Positions 8,158 through 18,023 of a DNA stretch of 64,000 nucleotides are shown here, one piece after another. The stretch covers positions 992,001 to 1,056,000 of the forward strand of contig NZ_CP079925.1 of assembly GCF_019355935.1 (NCBI RefSeq), in the 5' to 3' direction. How positions within the stretch are numbered: position 1 is the first letter of the stretch; each line of letters starts with the position of its first letter. The notes below the pieces were generated by a model, which saw only the letters and a list, made by a program, of their open reading frames with translations, had not been told where the DNA came from and did not search any database. Source of the stretch: Comamonas sp. Y33R10-2 (lineage in GTDB: Bacteria; Pseudomonadota; Gammaproteobacteria; Burkholderiales; Burkholderiaceae_C). Both the position numbers and the translations under genes were made by a program.

Positions 8158-8424
8158 TTATAAAAACCAGGTCAGAGGCTGAGGGCTGCGCTCGGTGGTG
8201 AACAGCGAGGGCGCCAAATGCAAACGGTCTGGTTTGACAGGGTCTTCATGGCCTTGCAAGTAAACCATCAGCTCTCGTCTGCGCAAAATGACATGGCTGA
8301 CAATTTCGCGTTGGCCATTTTGGGTTACCTCGGTACCGGGGCGAAACAGCGGCATATGAAACAGGCCACTGCGGGTGGTAGTGCTGGGCGGCGGGGCCGC
8401 GACTTCATTAGAGGCGAGCTGCAT
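8158..8424 (-). CDS. Small conserved hypothetical protein downstream of glnD
   Basis: An 88-residue protein lies 62 bases downstream of glnD in the same direction. The core HVILRRRELMVYLQGHEDPV and APSLFTTER resembles small uncharacterised proteins I recall after glnD in other Comamonadaceae. There is no signal peptide or membrane segment. The first ~23 residues are low-complexity, and the internal Met at residue 24 (MPLFRPGTEV) could be the true start. Function unknown; linkage to glnD suggests co-transcription only. Confidence 0.65.
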   Translation of the reverse strand: MQLASNEVAAPPPSTTTRSGLFHMPLFRPGTEVTQNGQREIVSHVILRRRELMVYLQGHEDPVKPDRLHLAPSLFTTERSPQPLTWFL

Positions 8425-8486
8425 AAGCTTTCCGTAGTAGTGGTGAATGCTTATCGGCAGAATTTCTCGAAACTGAAGTCGCTATT

Positions 8487-11129
8487 TCAGGAGGTCTGAG
8501 CCAAGGCTGCCAGTAGCTCAGTTTCTATGCGCAACTGGCTGTTGTTGCTTTGTAGCTCTGGGCCTTCGATCAAAAAGGTGTCTTCCACGCGCTCGCCCAA
8601 GGTGCTGATCTTGGCCAGTTGCACGCTGATATGGTGCTGGGCCAGTATGCGGGCAATGGTGTAGAGCAGACCTGCGCGGTCTGAGGCGGAGATGGAGAGC
8701 AGCCAGTGCTGGGCTTTGTCATCGGGGCGAAGCAAAACGCGCGGTGCAAACGGAAAGCTCTTAACCCGGCGAGACAGTCTTTTTTGTGACGGCATGGGCA
8801 GGGGGCCGCTTTGCACGAGGTCATGCGTAAGATCGTTTTCCACCATGTGCATGAGCTCACGGTATTGCTCTTGCATGGCTGGGGCGACCACCTGAAAAGT
8901 GTCTAGCGCATAGCCGTTGTTGGCGGTGTGGACCCGGGCGTCGAGAATGGAAAAGTTGGCCCGGTCGAAGTAGCCGCAGATACGGGCAAAAAGATCGGGC
9001 TGATCGGGCGCATAAACCAGCACCTGCAAGCCTTCGCCCGCCAGTGACTGGCGTGCGCGAACCACAGGCTTGTCAGCGCCGACATGGCGCGAAAGATGGC
9101 GTGTATGCCAAGCGATATCAGCGGCTTCATGGCGCATGAAGTAGCTCACATCCAGCGAATCCCACAACTTTTTGTGTGACTCAAAAGGCTGGGCCGAGAG
9201 GGCGAGCTGGATTAAGGCTTCGCGCTTGCGGTTTTCCACTAGGGCGGCGGCATCTGGGGCGCGCCCGCCTAGAACGCGCAGCGTCAGTCGGTAAGTGTCT
9301 TCGAGCAGCTTGCCCTTCCACGCAGTCCAAACCTTGGGGCTGGTGCCGCGAATATCGGCCACGGTCAGCAGATAAAGGGCGGTGAGCTTGCGTTCGTTGC
9401 CAATGCGCTGTGCAAACGCGCGAATCACATCGGGGTCTGACAGGTCTTGCTTTTGCGCGACTTGGCTCATGGTCAGGTGTTCGCTGACCAAAAACTCGGC
9501 CAACTCGGCATCAGCCTTGTCGATTTGGTGGGCGCGGCAAAAGCGTTTGATTTCTACCGAGCCGATAACGGAGTGGTCGCCGCCGCGGCCTTTGCCGATG
9601 TCGTGAAAGAGGGCGGCGAGGTACAAAATCCAAGGCTTGTCCCAGCCTGCGGCGAGTTGGGAGCAAAACGGGTATTCATGTGCGTGCTCAGCCATGAAAA
9701 AGCGCCGCACATTGCGCAGCACCATGAGTGTGTGCTGATCTACCGTATAGACGTGAAACAGGTCATGCTGCATTTGGCCGACGATGCGCCGAAACGGCCA
9801 GAGGTAGCGGCCCAGCACCGAGGTTTGGTTCATCAGCCGCATGGCGTGGGTGATGCCGCGGGGCTGCTGCAAAATCTTCATGAACGTGGCGCGGTTCACC
9901 GGGTCGTGGCGAAAGTCGCTGTCCATCACATCGCGGCTGGCGTACAGCGCACGCAGCGTACGGCTGGAAAGGCCAGTCAGCCCTTCGTGCTGCTCATACA
10001 TGAGAAAGGTCTCAAGAATCGCATGGGGGTCGCGTCTGTACAGGTCGTCGCTTGCCACTTCAATGGTGCCGGCCTTCTCGAAAAAACGTTCATTGAGATG
10101 GATGAGTTCGTGCGAGCTGGGGCTTAGCCGCTCCTCAATGCTCATGCGCACGATTTGGCAAAGCTGGGTCACCGCTTTGGCGGCCCAGTAGTAGTGGCGC
10201 ATCAGTGTCTCGCCGGCCCGCATAGCGAGTTTGCGGCCTTCGGGGGTGGTGGATTGGTAGCCAAAGGTCTCGGCCACAGCGGTTTGCAAGTCAAACACCA
10301 AGCGGTCTTCATGCCTGCCTGCGGCTGCGTGCAGGCGGGCGCGAATGAGGCTGAGCAGCGCCTCGTTGGATTCGAGCTGCTGCACTTCAAACGGCGTAAT
10401 TAGGCCTTGCTCGGCCAGTTCATGCCAGCTATTGCCAAAGCCCGCCGCCTTGGCCAGCCAGAGCATGGTGTGCAAATCGCGCAGGCCGCCGGGTGATTCT
10501 TTGCAGTTAGGTTCTAGCGAATAAGGGGTGAAGTCGTACTTGGCATGGCGCTGGCGCATCTCCAGCAGCTTGCCGGCGACAAAAGTCTTGGGGTCAATTT
10601 GCGCGCAGAACTGGCTTTCGAAGTCGGCCACTAGCGGCTGGTTGCCGGTAATGCGGCGCGACTCCAGCAGGGCGGTTTGCACCGTCAGGTCTTGTGCGGC
10701 TTCTTGCAGACACTCGGCAATGCTGCGCACGCTGGAGCCAATTTCAAGCCCCGCATCCCAACAGCTGCTGATGAATTTTTCGATGTGTGCTGCAGTTTCT
10801 GCAGTGGGTTGCGCCTCACCTTGGGGCAGCAGCACCAGCACATCAATGTCTGAGTAAGGGAAAAGCTGTGCGCGCCCGTAGCCACCAACGGCCAGCAGGG
10901 CGGCGGTTGGAGGCATTTGTGCACGTATCCAGAGAGTGTCCAGCAGTGCATCAGCCAATTCACTCAAATGGTGCAAAACACCCCGCACGCTGCGCCGACC
11001 CAGTGAAGCGTTTTTGAGCAGCGCTATCTGTTTGGCCTTAGCGCTGCGGAATTCGTCACGCAGGGTTTGTAAAGAAGGCTGATCGAGTGCAGCAGTTGCG
11101 ACGACTTGAGAGGGGGCGATGGATGTCAT
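8487..11129 (-). CDS. glnD: [Protein-PII] uridylyltransferase / uridylyl-removing enzyme
   Basis: GlnD senses glutamine and adds or removes UMP on PII proteins to control nitrogen assimilation. The 880-residue protein has the nucleotidyltransferase motif GGYGRAQLFPYSDIDVLVL with catalytic Asp94 and Asp96, a GlnD PII-uridylyltransferase linker, an HD hydrolase domain with LFHDIGKGRGGDHS near residue 500 for deuridylylation, and two C-terminal ACT domains (VLVYAPDQPDLFARICGYFD, then LSISASDRAGLLYTIARIL) that bind glutamine. The length is standard. It lies downstream of map on minus with a terminator between, so it probably has its own promoter. Confidence 0.97.
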   Translation of the reverse strand: MTSIAPSQVVATAALDQPSLQTLRDEFRSAKAKQIALLKNASLGRRSVRGVLHHLSELADALLDTLWIRAQMPPTAALLAVGGYGRAQLFPYSDIDVLVLLPQGEAQPTAETAAHIEKFISSCWDAGLEIGSSVRSIAECLQEAAQDLTVQTALLESRRITGNQPLVADFESQFCAQIDPKTFVAGKLLEMRQRHAKYDFTPYSLEPNCKESPGGLRDLHTMLWLAKAAGFGNSWHELAEQGLITPFEVQQLESNEALLSLIRARLHAAAGRHEDRLVFDLQTAVAETFGYQSTTPEGRKLAMRAGETLMRHYYWAAKAVTQLCQIVRMSIEERLSPSSHELIHLNERFFEKAGTIEVASDDLYRRDPHAILETFLMYEQHEGLTGLSSRTLRALYASRDVMDSDFRHDPVNRATFMKILQQPRGITHAMRLMNQTSVLGRYLWPFRRIVGQMQHDLFHVYTVDQHTLMVLRNVRRFFMAEHAHEYPFCSQLAAGWDKPWILYLAALFHDIGKGRGGDHSVIGSVEIKRFCRAHQIDKADAELAEFLVSEHLTMSQVAQKQDLSDPDVIRAFAQRIGNERKLTALYLLTVADIRGTSPKVWTAWKGKLLEDTYRLTLRVLGGRAPDAAALVENRKREALIQLALSAQPFESHKKLWDSLDVSYFMRHEAADIAWHTRHLSRHVGADKPVVRARQSLAGEGLQVLVYAPDQPDLFARICGYFDRANFSILDARVHTANNGYALDTFQVVAPAMQEQYRELMHMVENDLTHDLVQSGPLPMPSQKRLSRRVKSFPFAPRVLLRPDDKAQHWLLSISASDRAGLLYTIARILAQHHISVQLAKISTLGERVEDTFLIEGPELQSNNSQLRIETELLAALAQTS

Positions 11130-11256
11130 ACGCAGCAGAAGTAAGGTGTTAACAGAGCAATTGCTTGAATGTCACCTTAACCCAACTTGTCTGGCTCTAA
11201 GCCCTGTGTTGTCAAAAAGGTGAGCGCCTAGCGCTTGCGGTGTAAGGACTGCAAGC

Positions 11257-11294
11257 AAAAAATATGCCGCATTCAGTCTGGCTGAATGCGGCAT
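11257..11294 (-). terminator. Terminator after map
   Basis: ATGCCGCATTCAG / CTGAATGCGGCAT, a 13-bp perfect stem with a TCTGG loop, followed on minus by a T-rich run (11257-11263 on plus is A-rich). It lies 24 bases past the map stop. Confidence 0.88.
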
Positions 11295-11317
11295 GGCGTT
11301 GGGGCTTGTGAAAAGGA

Positions 11318-12130
11318 TCAGGTGCGAATGGCTTTGATGAAGTCGGGCGGTGTGGGCGAACCGTCCGACCAGGTCAGCACGTCATAGCCGGTTTTGGTCA
11401 CGGCGATCATCAGCTCCCATTGAGCAGTCAGGCTGCGGTCTTTGGTGATCACCGTCCAGCCATCGGGCATGGACTTGATGTCGCGCTTGCCCAAGTTCAG
11501 CATGGGCTCGATGGTGAAGACCATGCCTTCTTCCAGCACCACGCCTTCGCCGCGGCGGCCGTAGTGCATGACTTGTGGCTCGTCATGGAAGATTTGACCA
11601 ATGCCGTGGCCGCAGTACTCACGCACCACGGTCAGGTTGTTGCCTTCGGCGTATGTCTGAATGGCGTGACCCACATCGCCCAGCGTGGCGCCGGGTTTGA
11701 CTTGCTCGATGCCCTTCCACATGGCTTCAAACGTGAGCTTGCTCAAGCGTTTGCCGGCAATCGTGCCGTCGCCAATCAAAAACATGCGGCTGTTGTCGCC
11801 AAACCAGCCGTCTTCGGTGATGACGGTCACGTCGACATTGACGATGTCACCCTTCTTCAAAGGCTTGTCGTTGGGAATGCCGTGGCAAACCACATGGTTG
11901 ACCGAGGTGCAGACATAGGCCGGGTAGGGCGTCATGCCCGGCGGCTGATAGCCCAGGCAGGCCGTCTTGGTGCCTTGCTCGGCCATTCGTTTGGCGCACA
12001 GGTCATCGATTTGCTGGGTGGTGATGCCCGGCTTGATGTGGGGGGTGATGTAGTCCAGCACATCCGAAGCAAAGCGACCTGCAATGCGCATGCGCTCAAT
12101 GTCTTCGGGGGTCTTCAGTGTGATGCTCAT
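11318..12130 (-). CDS. map: Type I methionine aminopeptidase
   Basis: MetAP removes the initiator Met from nascent proteins in the cytosol using a dinuclear metal centre. The 270-residue protein shows the pita-bread features: HGIPND, the metal-binding VNVDVTV and FGDNSRMF region (Asp ligands), CGHGIG with its His ligand near residue 175, and MVFTIEPML with a Glu ligand. The length is typical of type Ia enzymes. It is not beside rpsB here. It is divergent from purL. Confidence 0.96.
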   Translation of the reverse strand: MSITLKTPEDIERMRIAGRFASDVLDYITPHIKPGITTQQIDDLCAKRMAEQGTKTACLGYQPPGMTPYPAYVCTSVNHVVCHGIPNDKPLKKGDIVNVDVTVITEDGWFGDNSRMFLIGDGTIAGKRLSKLTFEAMWKGIEQVKPGATLGDVGHAIQTYAEGNNLTVVREYCGHGIGQIFHDEPQVMHYGRRGEGVVLEEGMVFTIEPMLNLGKRDIKSMPDGWTVITKDRSLTAQWELMIAVTKTGYDVLTWSDGSPTPPDFIKAIRT

Positions 12131-12184
12131 GGCTCAATTATCCCATTGCAGCGGTGAACCTGCAGGGGCAAGGGGCGTGAGAAC

Positions 12185-12212
12185 TTGGGGTAAGCCCGAG
12201 GCGGGCTAAAAT
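12185..12212 (+). promoter_or_regulatory. Possible sigma-70 promoter of purL
   Basis: TTGGGG (12185-12190), a 16-base spacer and TAAAAT (12207-12212), about 90 bases before the purL GTG in the map/purL divergent region. Confidence 0.45.
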
Positions 12213-12303
12213 GTGAGGCTCACCGATACCGTGCCTTGGCTTTGACTTTTAACCGGTCAAAGCGGGGGCGCATTCACCAGCCTTCACACAAACAGGCCGC
12301 CTC

Positions 12304-15300
12304 GTGACCTTGCATTTGACTCAGTTTGAGGGTGGAAACGCTCTTAGCTCGTTCCGCGCCCAGCAACTCTTGACCGATCTGGTCGCCATCCATCCAAAGA
12401 TCACGGGTATCGATGCCCGATTTATCCATTTAGTCGCCACTGAGGCCGCCCCGACTGCTGAACAATCTCAGCGTCTGGCGGCCTTATTGACGTATGGCGA
12501 TCCCTACGTGGGCGCGGGTGAAGGTTCTGCCTTCATCGTCACGCCCCGTTTGGGCACTATTTCGCCTTGGGCTTCAAAGGCCACAGACATTGCCCGCAAC
12601 TGCGGCTTGGATGTGTTCCGTGTGGAGCGCCTGACGGAGTACCGTGTCAGCTTGAAGACGGGCTTGTTAGGCGGAACGCCTGATTTGAGCGCAGAGCAAA
12701 CCGCGCAAATCGCTGCGCTGCTGTTCGACCGCATGACCGAGTCAGTCTTCGCTACCCGTGCACAAGCCGAGCAACTGTTCACAACCTTGGCCGCACAGCC
12801 TATGGAGTTTGTGGACGTGTTGGGTGGCGGTGCTGCAGCGCTGGAAAAAGCCAACAAGCAATGGGGCTTGGCCTTGGCCGAAGATGAGATTGAGTATCTG
12901 GTCAACGCCTTTAATGGTTTGCAGCGCAACCCCTCCGATGTGGAGTTGATGATGTTTGCGCAGGCCAACTCTGAGCACTGCCGCCACAAAATCTTCAACG
13001 CCAACTTCACCATCGATGGTGTGGCGCAAGACAAGTCGCTGTTCGGCATGATCCGCAACACCGAAGCCCTGTCGCCCCAGCACACGGTGGTGGCGTACTC
13101 GGACAATGCCTCCATCATGGAAGGCCATGAAGTTGAGCGATTTACCGCCAAATTCGATGGAGGCCTAGGTACATCAAGCGCTCCTAGCTATCAAAAGCAC
13201 AGCGCCATCAACCATGTGTTGATGAAGGTGGAAACGCACAACCACCCTACGGCCATCTCCCCATTCCCCGGCGCATCGACCGGCAACGGCGGCGAAATTC
13301 GCGACGAAGGCGCCACCGGCCGTGGCTCCAAGCCCAAGGCGGGTCTGACTGGTTTTACCGTCTCCAAGCTGTGGGGCAGCGAAGTGGGCAAGCCTGAGCA
13401 CATTGCCAGCCCGCTGCAAATCATGATCGAAGGCCCGCTGGGTGGCGCGGCGTTCAACAACGAGTTTGGACGCCCCAGCCTGACCGGTTACTTTCGCGAG
13501 TACGAGCAGCAAGTCGGCGACATCACTCGTGGTTATCACAAGCCCATCATGATCGCTGGTGGTCTGGGCGTGATCGATTCCGAACAAACCAAGAAGATTC
13601 TGTTCCCTGCTGGCACCTTGCTGATTCAGCTGGGCGGCCCCGGTATGCGCATTGGCATGGGCGGCGGTGCAGCCAGCTCCATGGCCAGCGGCACCAATGC
13701 GGCGGAACTCGACTTTGACTCGGTGCAGCGCGGCAACCCCGAAATTGAGCGCCGTGCGCAAGAGGTTATCAACCACTGCTGGCAGCAGGGCGACAAGAAC
13801 CCCATTTTGGCCATCCACGACGTGGGTGCGGGCGGTATCTCCAACGCCTTCCCTGAACTGACCAACGACGCAGGCCGCGGCGCACGCTTTGATTTGCGCG
13901 CGGTCAAACTCGAAGAGTCCGGCCTGGCCCCCAAGGAAATCTGGTCCAACGAATCGCAAGAGCGTTACGTGATGGCCATTGCCCCCGAATCACTGGCGCA
14001 ATTCACCGCATTCTGTGAGCGCGAGCGCTGCCCGTTTGCCGTGATTGGTACGGCCACCGAAGAGCGCCACCTGGTGCTGGAAGATACGGCCGTCGAATCG
14101 GGCGACCAGAAATTCCCGGTTGATATGCCCATGGAAGTGCTGCTGGGTAAGCCACCCAAGGTGCACAAAGATGTGACCACCGTGGTGCGCGAGCTGCCCG
14201 CGATGGATCTGAACGGCTTGCCATTGGAAAAAGCCGTCATCGAAGTGCTGGCCCACCCCACCGTGGCTTCCAAGCGCTTCTTGATCACTATTGGCGACCG
14301 CGCCGTGGGTGGTTTGACCCACCGTGACCAGATGGTTGGCCCGTGGCAAGTGCCTGTGGCCGACGTGGCCGTGACGCTGGCTGATTACAAGGGCTTCAAG
14401 GGCGAAGCCATGGCCATGGGCGAGCGCACACCGCTGGCCGCCATCAACGCGCCCGCATCGGGCCGCATGGCGGTGGCGGAAGCCATCACCAATATGCTGG
14501 CTGCGCCGATTGAGCTGAGCAAGGTGAAAATGTCTGCCAACTGGATGGCCGCTTGCGGCGAAGCCGGTGAAGATGCTGACCTGTACGCCACGGTGAAGGC
14601 CGTGGGCATGGAGCTATGCCCCGCGCTGAACATCTCGATTCCTGTGGGTAAAGACAGCTTGTCGATGCGCACGCAGTGGAGCGACAACGGCGTGACCAAG
14701 AAGGTCACATCGCCCGTGAGCTTGATCATCACCGGCTTTGCCTCGATTGATGATGTGCGCACCACGCTGACGCCCCAGCTGAACGCTGAAGTGGAAGACA
14801 GCTCACTGATCTTGATCGATCTCGGTCGTGGCAAAAACCGCATGGGCGGCTCCATCATTGGTCAGGTGCTCAACCAATCGGGCAACGAAGTGCCTGATCT
14901 GGACGACGCCAAAGACCTGATTGCCATGGTTGATGCGGTGAACGCACTGCGCGCCAAGGGCCTGATCTTGGCCTACCACGACAAGGGCGATGGCGGGCTG
15001 CTGGCTACCGTGGCAGAAATGGCTTTTGCCGGCCATGTGGGCGTGGCGCTGAATGTGGACATGCTGATCACCGAAGGCGATGGCATCTCTGACAGCCGTA
15101 TGGATAGCGGCGAAGGCAAGAACTGGGGCAAGCAAGTCTCAGGCCGCCGCGAAGACCAAACCCTTCGCGCACTGTTCAACGAAGAGTTGGGCGCTGTGCT
15201 GCAAATTCGCACAGCAGACCGCACCGAAGTGATGGATGTGCTGCGCGAGCATGGCCTGATTCAGTGCTCCACCATCGTGGGCAAGACCCGCCCCGTGTCG

Positions 15301-16314
15301 TCCCCCGTGGATGCAGGCAAGGGCGAGCTGCAAGTGTGGCGCGACGCGAACAAGGTGTTCGGCGCAACGCTTTCCGACCTGCACCAAGTGTGGGACGCCG
15401 TGAGCTGGAAGATCACCCAGCAGCGCGACAACCCCGCTTGTGCGGATAGCGAACACGCCACAGTCGGTGTGCCTGCTGACCCCGGCATGCATGTGCATTT
15501 GACGTTCGACCCTCAGGTCAACGTGGCAGCGCCTTTCATCAACGTAGCTGCCAAGCCCCGCGTGGCGGTGCTGCGCGAGCAAGGCGTGAACTCGCACGTG
15601 GAAATGGCCTACGCCTTTACCGAGGCGGGCTTTGACGCGGTGGACGTGCACATGAGCGATCTGCAAGCGGGCCGCGCACAGCTTCAAGACTTTGCCGGCG
15701 TAGTCGCCTGCGGCGGCTTTAGCTACGGCGACACCTTGGGCGCTGGCATTGGCTGGGCACGATCGATCACGTTTAACGACCGCCTGTCTGAGCAGTTCCA
15801 AGCCTTCTTTGGTCGCCAAGACACCTTCGGTTTGGGCGTGTGCAATGGCTGCCAGATGTTTGCCGAGCTGGCTGACATCATCCCCGGCGCACAAGACTGG
15901 CCACGCTTCACGCAAAACCAGAGCAACCGCTTTGAAGCCCGTTTGAGCATGGTGGAAGTGCTGGAGTCGCCCAGCCTGTTCCTGCAAGGAATGGCCGGTT
16001 CGCGCCTGCCGATTGCTGTGGCGCACGGTGAGGGCTTTGCCAACTTTAAGTTCCGTGGCAACGCGGATCAGGTGCTTAAATCCATGCGATATGTGGACAA
16101 CCACGGTCAGCCCACTGAGCAGTACCCGTTCAACCCCAACGGCTCGGCCGGTGGTTTGACGGCTGTGACCACGGCTGATGGCCGCTTCACCGCCATGATG
16201 CCGCACCCCGAGCGCGTGTTCCGCAACGTGCAGATGAGCTGGACATCGGGCGATAAGTCCGAATTCAGCCCTTGGATGAATGTGTGGCGCAACGCCCGCA
16301 AGTGGCTGGGTTGA
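12304..16314 (+). CDS. purL: Phosphoribosylformylglycinamidine synthase
   Basis: This is the large single-chain PurL (1336 residues) that converts FGAR plus glutamine and ATP to FGAM in de novo purine synthesis. It begins at GTG ([11 protein letters not shown]) and runs through the N-terminal PurS-like region, the two AIR-synthase-like halves ([46 protein letters not shown]) and a C-terminal class I glutamine amidotransferase with nucleophile Cys in GVCNGCQM and HGEG plus PHPERVF. Just before the [10 protein letters not shown] motif, the sequence at 13172-13197 matches the dispersed AGCTATCAAA repeat, so several residues near [11 protein letters not shown] may be repeat-derived. A terminator follows. 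Confidence 0.97.
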   Translation: MTLHLTQFEGGNALSSFRAQQLLTDLVAIHPKITGIDARFIHLVATEAAPTAEQSQRLAALLTYGDPYVGAGEGSAFIVTPRLGTISPWASKATDIARNCGLDVFRVERLTEYRVSLKTGLLGGTPDLSAEQTAQIAALLFDRMTESVFATRAQAEQLFTTLAAQPMEFVDVLGGGAAALEKANKQWGLALAEDEIEYLVNAFNGLQRNPSDVELMMFAQANSEHCRHKIFNANFTIDGVAQDKSLFGMIRNTEALSPQHTVVAYSDNASIMEGHEVERFTAKFDGGLGTSSAPSYQKHSAINHVLMKVETHNHPTAISPFPGASTGNGGEIRDEGATGRGSKPKAGLTGFTVSKLWGSEVGKPEHIASPLQIMIEGPLGGAAFNNEFGRPSLTGYFREYEQQVGDITRGYHKPIMIAGGLGVIDSEQTKKILFPAGTLLIQLGGPGMRIGMGGGAASSMASGTNAAELDFDSVQRGNPEIERRAQEVINHCWQQGDKNPILAIHDVGAGGISNAFPELTNDAGRGARFDLRAVKLEESGLAPKEIWSNESQERYVMAIAPESLAQFTAFCERERCPFAVIGTATEERHLVLEDTAVESGDQKFPVDMPMEVLLGKPPKVHKDVTTVVRELPAMDLNGLPLEKAVIEVLAHPTVASKRFLITIGDRAVGGLTHRDQMVGPWQVPVADVAVTLADYKGFKGEAMAMGERTPLAAINAPASGRMAVAEAITNMLAAPIELSKVKMSANWMAACGEAGEDADLYATVKAVGMELCPALNISIPVGKDSLSMRTQWSDNGVTKKVTSPVSLIITGFASIDDVRTTLTPQLNAEVEDSSLILIDLGRGKNRMGGSIIGQVLNQSGNEVPDLDDAKDLIAMVDAVNALRAKGLILAYHDKGDGGLLATVAEMAFAGHVGVALNVDMLITEGDGISDSRMDSGEGKNWGKQVSGRREDQTLRALFNEELGAVLQIRTADRTEVMDVLREHGLIQCSTIVGKTRPVSSPVDAGKGELQVWRDANKVFGATLSDLHQVWDAVSWKITQQRDNPACADSEHATVGVPADPGMHVHLTFDPQVNVAAPFINVAAKPRVAVLREQGVNSHVEMAYAFTEAGFDAVDVHMSDLQAGRAQLQDFAGVVACGGFSYGDTLGAGIGWARSITFNDRLSEQFQAFFGRQDTFGLGVCNGCQMFAELADIIPGAQDWPRFTQNQSNRFEARLSMVEVLESPSLFLQGMAGSRLPIAVAHGEGFANFKFRGNADQVLKSMRYVDNHGQPTEQYPFNPNGSAGGLTAVTTADGRFTAMMPHPERVFRNVQMSWTSGDKSEFSPWMNVWRNARKWLG
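13172..13197 (+). repeat. Dispersed Comamonadaceae-type repeat inside purL
   Basis: ATCAAGCGC, three bases and TAGCTATCAAAAG match the short interspersed repeat seen between genes in this window (16561, 51081). It stays in frame with purL. Confidence 0.45.
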
Positions 16315-16356
16315 TGTTGCAGCACACCTGAGAGCTAAAAACTCTTTGTAAACAGC

Positions 16357-16390
16357 AAAAGCCAGTTGACGCAAGTCAGCTGGCTTTTTT
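16357..16390 (+). terminator. Terminator after purL
   Basis: AAAAGCCAGTTGAC-GCAA-GTCAGCTGGC followed by TTTTTT, with a GCAA tetraloop and one T-G pair. Confidence 0.9.
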
Positions 16391-16613
16391 CATGTACGGG
16401 ATTTTTGATTTTTCGTTTTTGCGCTGCAGCCTGATGATAGGCTGGTGAATGTCGCAAAACAGACTTTCATGGCCGCATGGCAAAGAGGTGCTGTAAGCGA
16501 GCTGGAAGCATTCCATCGTGAGTTTTTGAGGATAACCTGCCTCAAGTCCACGATATATAAGCGCCTACAGCTATCAAAATAAATGCAGCAACAGTTCCGA
16601 ATGGGAGGCTTGG
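16391..16613. other. Intergenic region before the SWIM/MoxR cluster
   Basis: No protein gene is supported. A copy of the AGCTATCAAAAT repeat lies at 16561-16582, and the minus frame across the region is Cys/Ser-rich with no homology I recognise. The promoter of the cluster should lie here. Confidence 0.4.
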
Positions 16614-18023
16614 GTGTCGCGTGTATTAGCAACGGAAGCAGAAGTTCTGGCCTTGTCGCCGGATGCCGCTTCGTCCAAAGCTGCCAAAGGGCTGCAATCC
16701 ATTAACAAATGGCCGACCGTGGGCAGCAATGATGTTGCAGTCTGGGGCGAATGCCAAGGCAGTGGCAGCAAGCCCTACCAAACGCAGGTCGACCTGAGCG
16801 GCCCTGCCTTCAAGTGCAGCTGTCCCAGTCGTAAATTTCCCTGCAAACATGGCCTTGCGCTGATGCTGCTGCGCGCTGCAGGGCAGGTGCCCGAAGGTGG
16901 GGAATCACCAGAGTGGGTCAATGCCTGGCTGGGTGGGCGGCAAGAAAAAGCGGAGCAAAAAGAAGCTAAAGCTGCCGCCATTGCCGCTGCACCACCGCCA
17001 GAGCCTGAAGTGATCGCCAAGCAGCAGGCCAAGCGCGATGACAAGCGTTGGGACAAAGTATCTGCCGGTATGCAGGAGCTGTCGCTGTGGATGCAGGACA
17101 TGGTGCGCACCGGTTTGGCCAATCAGGCAAGCGATGCGCAAGCCCGCCAGCACTGGAACACCATGGCCGCGCGCATGGTCGATGCGCAGGTCACCGGAAT
17201 GGCCGCCCGCATCAAAGAGGCGTGGGAACTGGTGGATAGCCACCCCAACTGGGCGCGTGACTTGCTGGTGCAGCTGGGTCATTGGCAACTGCTGGTCGAT
17301 GCCGTGGAGCGCCGCGACTCGCTAAGCCCCGACGTGAAGGCCGATGTCATGGCAGCATTGGGCTGGCCTATGGACAAGGCCGAGGTGCAGGCGCTGGGCG
17401 AAAGCATCAGCGATGACTGGCTGGTGGTGGGCTTGCGCATGCTGGAGCGCGAAGGCCGCCTGATTGAGCGCCGCGTCTGGTTGCAAGGTTTGCAGACCGG
17501 GCGCATGGCGCTGGTGCTGGACTATTCGCAAGGTGGCCGTGGTTTTGAAACCGCTTTGGTGCCGGGCTCTACCTATCGAAGCACTTTGAGCTTTTACCCC
17601 GGCAATGCGCCGCTGCGGGCTATTGTGATCAGCAGTGCGCAGGCATTGCCAGCTGCGGACGCTGCGCCGTTGACGCCAGCCGTTTTGGCTCAGCCCTTGC
17701 AGCAGCTGAGCCAGCGCATTGCTGCCAATCCTTTGCAAGCTGTGCAACCCCTGTGGTGCGAACAGGCCCAGTTGCTGTTTACCGATGGACAATGGCTGGT
17801 GGCTTGGCCACAGGGCAATAGTCAATTCGCCCCTGTGCCTGCTTTGGTGGCGGATGAGCAGGCATGGCAGTTACTGGCGCTGACTGGCGGAGCTCCCATC
17901 ACGCTGTTTGGCGAGTGGGAGCCGGGCCCGCAACTGGGGCGCTGGCGCTTGCTCAGCGCTTGGCAGGCTGATGAATCAAAGGCCTTGCGCAAGCTGTGGC
18001 AGAACCTGGGAGAGGTTTTATGA
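16614..18023 (+). CDS. SWIM zinc-finger protein of a MoxR/VWA cluster
   Basis: The 469-residue protein has a SWIM-type zinc finger CxCx6CxH at residues 68-79 (CSCPSRKFPCKH), a domain that binds zinc and is used for DNA or protein contact. An Ala/Pro/Glu-rich linker (about 110-135) and a long helical body without other recognised motifs follow. It begins a run of co-directional genes and overlaps the next gene by ATGA. E. coli YehQ, in the yeh cluster with a MoxR ATPase and a VWA protein, is the closest relative in arrangement that I know. The start codon is GTG at 16614, 6 bases after GGGAGG. The role is inferred to be an adaptor or substrate-recognition subunit. Confidence 0.85.
   Translation: MSRVLATEAEVLALSPDAASSKAAKGLQSINKWPTVGSNDVAVWGECQGSGSKPYQTQVDLSGPAFKCSCPSRKFPCKHGLALMLLRAAGQVPEGGESPEWVNAWLGGRQEKAEQKEAKAAAIAAAPPPEPEVIAKQQAKRDDKRWDKVSAGMQELSLWMQDMVRTGLANQASDAQARQHWNTMAARMVDAQVTGMAARIKEAWELVDSHPNWARDLLVQLGHWQLLVDAVERRDSLSPDVKADVMAALGWPMDKAEVQALGESISDDWLVVGLRMLEREGRLIERRVWLQGLQTGRMALVLDYSQGGRGFETALVPGSTYRSTLSFYPGNAPLRAIVISSAQALPAADAAPLTPAVLAQPLQQLSQRIAANPLQAVQPLWCEQAQLLFTDGQWLVAWPQGNSQFAPVPALVADEQAWQLLALTGGAPITLFGEWEPGPQLGRWRLLSAWQADESKALRKLWQNLGEVL

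Noticed and set aside
9447..10127. Long plus-strand frame opposite glnD
   Set aside because: It is antisense to the conserved HD-domain region of glnD and has no recognisable motifs; a shadow of codon bias.
15139..16374. 411-codon minus frame opposite purL
   Set aside because: His/Ala-rich product mirrors the codon pattern of the PurL amidotransferase region; no ribosome binding site or homology.
16390..16632. Minus-strand frame of 80 codons before the SWIM gene
   Set aside because: It is Cys/Ser-rich, has no ribosome binding site, overlaps the terminator T run and the start of the SWIM gene, and matches no family I know.
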